The notes under the pieces were generated by a model. It was given only the letters and a program-made list of their open reading frames with translations. It did not search any database and was not told where the DNA came from. A stretch of DNA of 6,322 bases from an uncultured Ruminococcus sp. (lineage in GTDB: Bacteria; Bacillota; Clostridia; Oscillospirales; Acutalibacteraceae): assembly GCA_902803125.1 (NCBI GenBank), contig CADCOZ010000138.1, forward strand, positions 1 through 6,322. The letters are read 5' to 3'. The position numbers were made by a program, and so were the translations under genes. Shown here one piece after another: positions 6,174-6,322 of the stretch. The number at the start of each line of letters is the position of its first letter. Position 1 is the first letter of the stretch.

Positions 6174-6310
6174 GATGTTGGAGGGCGTTGCCCTCCAACC
6201 CTCCCACCAGAGGCTCTGCCTCTGGACTCCGGCAAGGGCTCTGCCCCTGCACCCCGTTGGGGGGAACCCCTTTTCTGGCGAAAAAAGGGGTTCCCCCAAA
6301 CCCCCTCCCT
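6174..6310. repeat. GC-rich multi-hairpin repeat, probably interspersed
   Basis: The non-coding stretch upstream of the EcfT gene is a chain of palindromes with three-base loops. On the plus strand: 10-bp stem 6177-6186/6190-6199 with loop GTT; 8-bp stem 6207-6214/6218-6225 with loop TCT; stem 6232-6239/6243-6250 with loop TCT and one mismatch; 4-bp stem 6252-6255/6259-6262 with loop GTT. It ends with a perfect 15-bp stem (6260-6274/6283-6297) and a C-rich tail. I recognise the style (GAGGC-TCT-GCCTC modules, then a GGGGAACCCC palindrome) as typical of repeats scattered in gut clostridial genomes, but no second copy lies in this window. The outer edges are estimated. Confidence 0.7.
6260..6297. 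repeat. Perfect 15-bp inverted repeat with 8-base loop
   Basis: Left arm GGGGGAACCCCTTTT (6260-6274) pairs fully with AAAAGGGGTTCCCCC (6283-6297) around loop CTGGCGAA. The G-run at 6259-6262 is shared with the preceding CCCC-GTT-GGGG hairpin, so the two stems compete. Neither strand has a T-run after the stem, which argues against an ordinary intrinsic terminator. Confidence 0.85.
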
Positions 6311-6322
6311 AAATTCGCTAAC

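Noticed and set aside
5573..6235. Minus-strand open frame of about 220 codons overlapping the EcfT gene
   Set aside because: It is out of frame with the recognisable EcfT protein, starts in the repeat, and has Arg/Ser/Gly-rich sequence without hydrophobic pattern or motif.
6160..6252. Longer EcfT start at a GTG inside the repeat
   Set aside because: The 31 extra codons come from the hairpin repeat, give a low-complexity soluble peptide, and cross the ribosome-binding site used by the GTG at 6159.
6260..6297. Intrinsic transcription terminator
   Set aside because: The stem is strong, but no T-run follows it on either strand; the bases after it are C/A-rich on plus and CAACGGGG-type on minus.
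6160..6322. Cobalamin riboswitch upstream of the transporter
   Set aside because: The interval is filled by simple triloop hairpins. I see no B12-box-like element or long multi-branched fold. One could still lie beyond the window edge.

Overview
The window reads as chromosomal DNA of a Firmicute, probably a gut-type clostridium (Oscillospiraceae/Lachnospiraceae-like). The base composition is mid-GC. Strong AAGGAGG-type ribosome-binding sites precede almost every gene. The gene families are ones common in Clostridia, and a GC-rich palindromic repeat of a kind I associate with such genomes lies at the right edge. All five supported genes are on the minus strand, so they are transcribed from right to left. 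Species assignment is inference only.

Right part (about 5280-6322): a hairpin-rich, probably interspersed repeat (about 6174-6310) lies directly against the ribosome-binding site of an EcfT-type membrane subunit (5281-6159). No promoter or riboswitch is visible in the 160 bases upstream, so the promoter is outside the window, or the repeat was inserted into a leader or operon.

Centre (2666-5308): the second transporter gene overlaps the first by 28 bases. It encodes an unusual 880-residue protein: two complete ABC ATPase domains followed, after a hydrophilic proline- and lysine/arginine-rich linker, by a polytopic membrane domain that looks like an ECF-transporter S (substrate-binding) component. 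Together with the EcfT protein this makes a complete ECF-type vitamin importer from only two genes. The S-domain motifs and the duplicated ATPase resemble the CbrT/CbrU/CbrV group, which is predicted, and for CbrT shown, to import cobalamin. The substrate here is therefore probably a corrinoid, but that is inferred.

Left part (1-2665): a short AT-rich intergenic region carries three A6 tracts spaced 9 bp apart, a good sigma-70-type promoter with an extended -10, and a long inverted repeat centred on that -10. It reads into a tight cluster of a thioredoxin-fold ArsC/Spx-like protein (2156-2539), a YgiQ-family radical SAM protein (220-2163, overlapping by 8 bases) and the start of a short NfeD-like membrane protein (1-180, cut by the window edge). 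These three are probably one operon, separate from the transporter. The link between a CxxC thioredoxin-fold protein and an iron-sulfur radical SAM enzyme suggests redox-related work, but no function is established.

There are no tRNAs, rRNAs, CRISPR arrays, transposase genes or phage genes. The most notable items are the A-A-S fusion of the ECF transporter, the symmetric triloop hairpin array next to its ribosome-binding site, and the dyad built around the promoter at 2583-2633.
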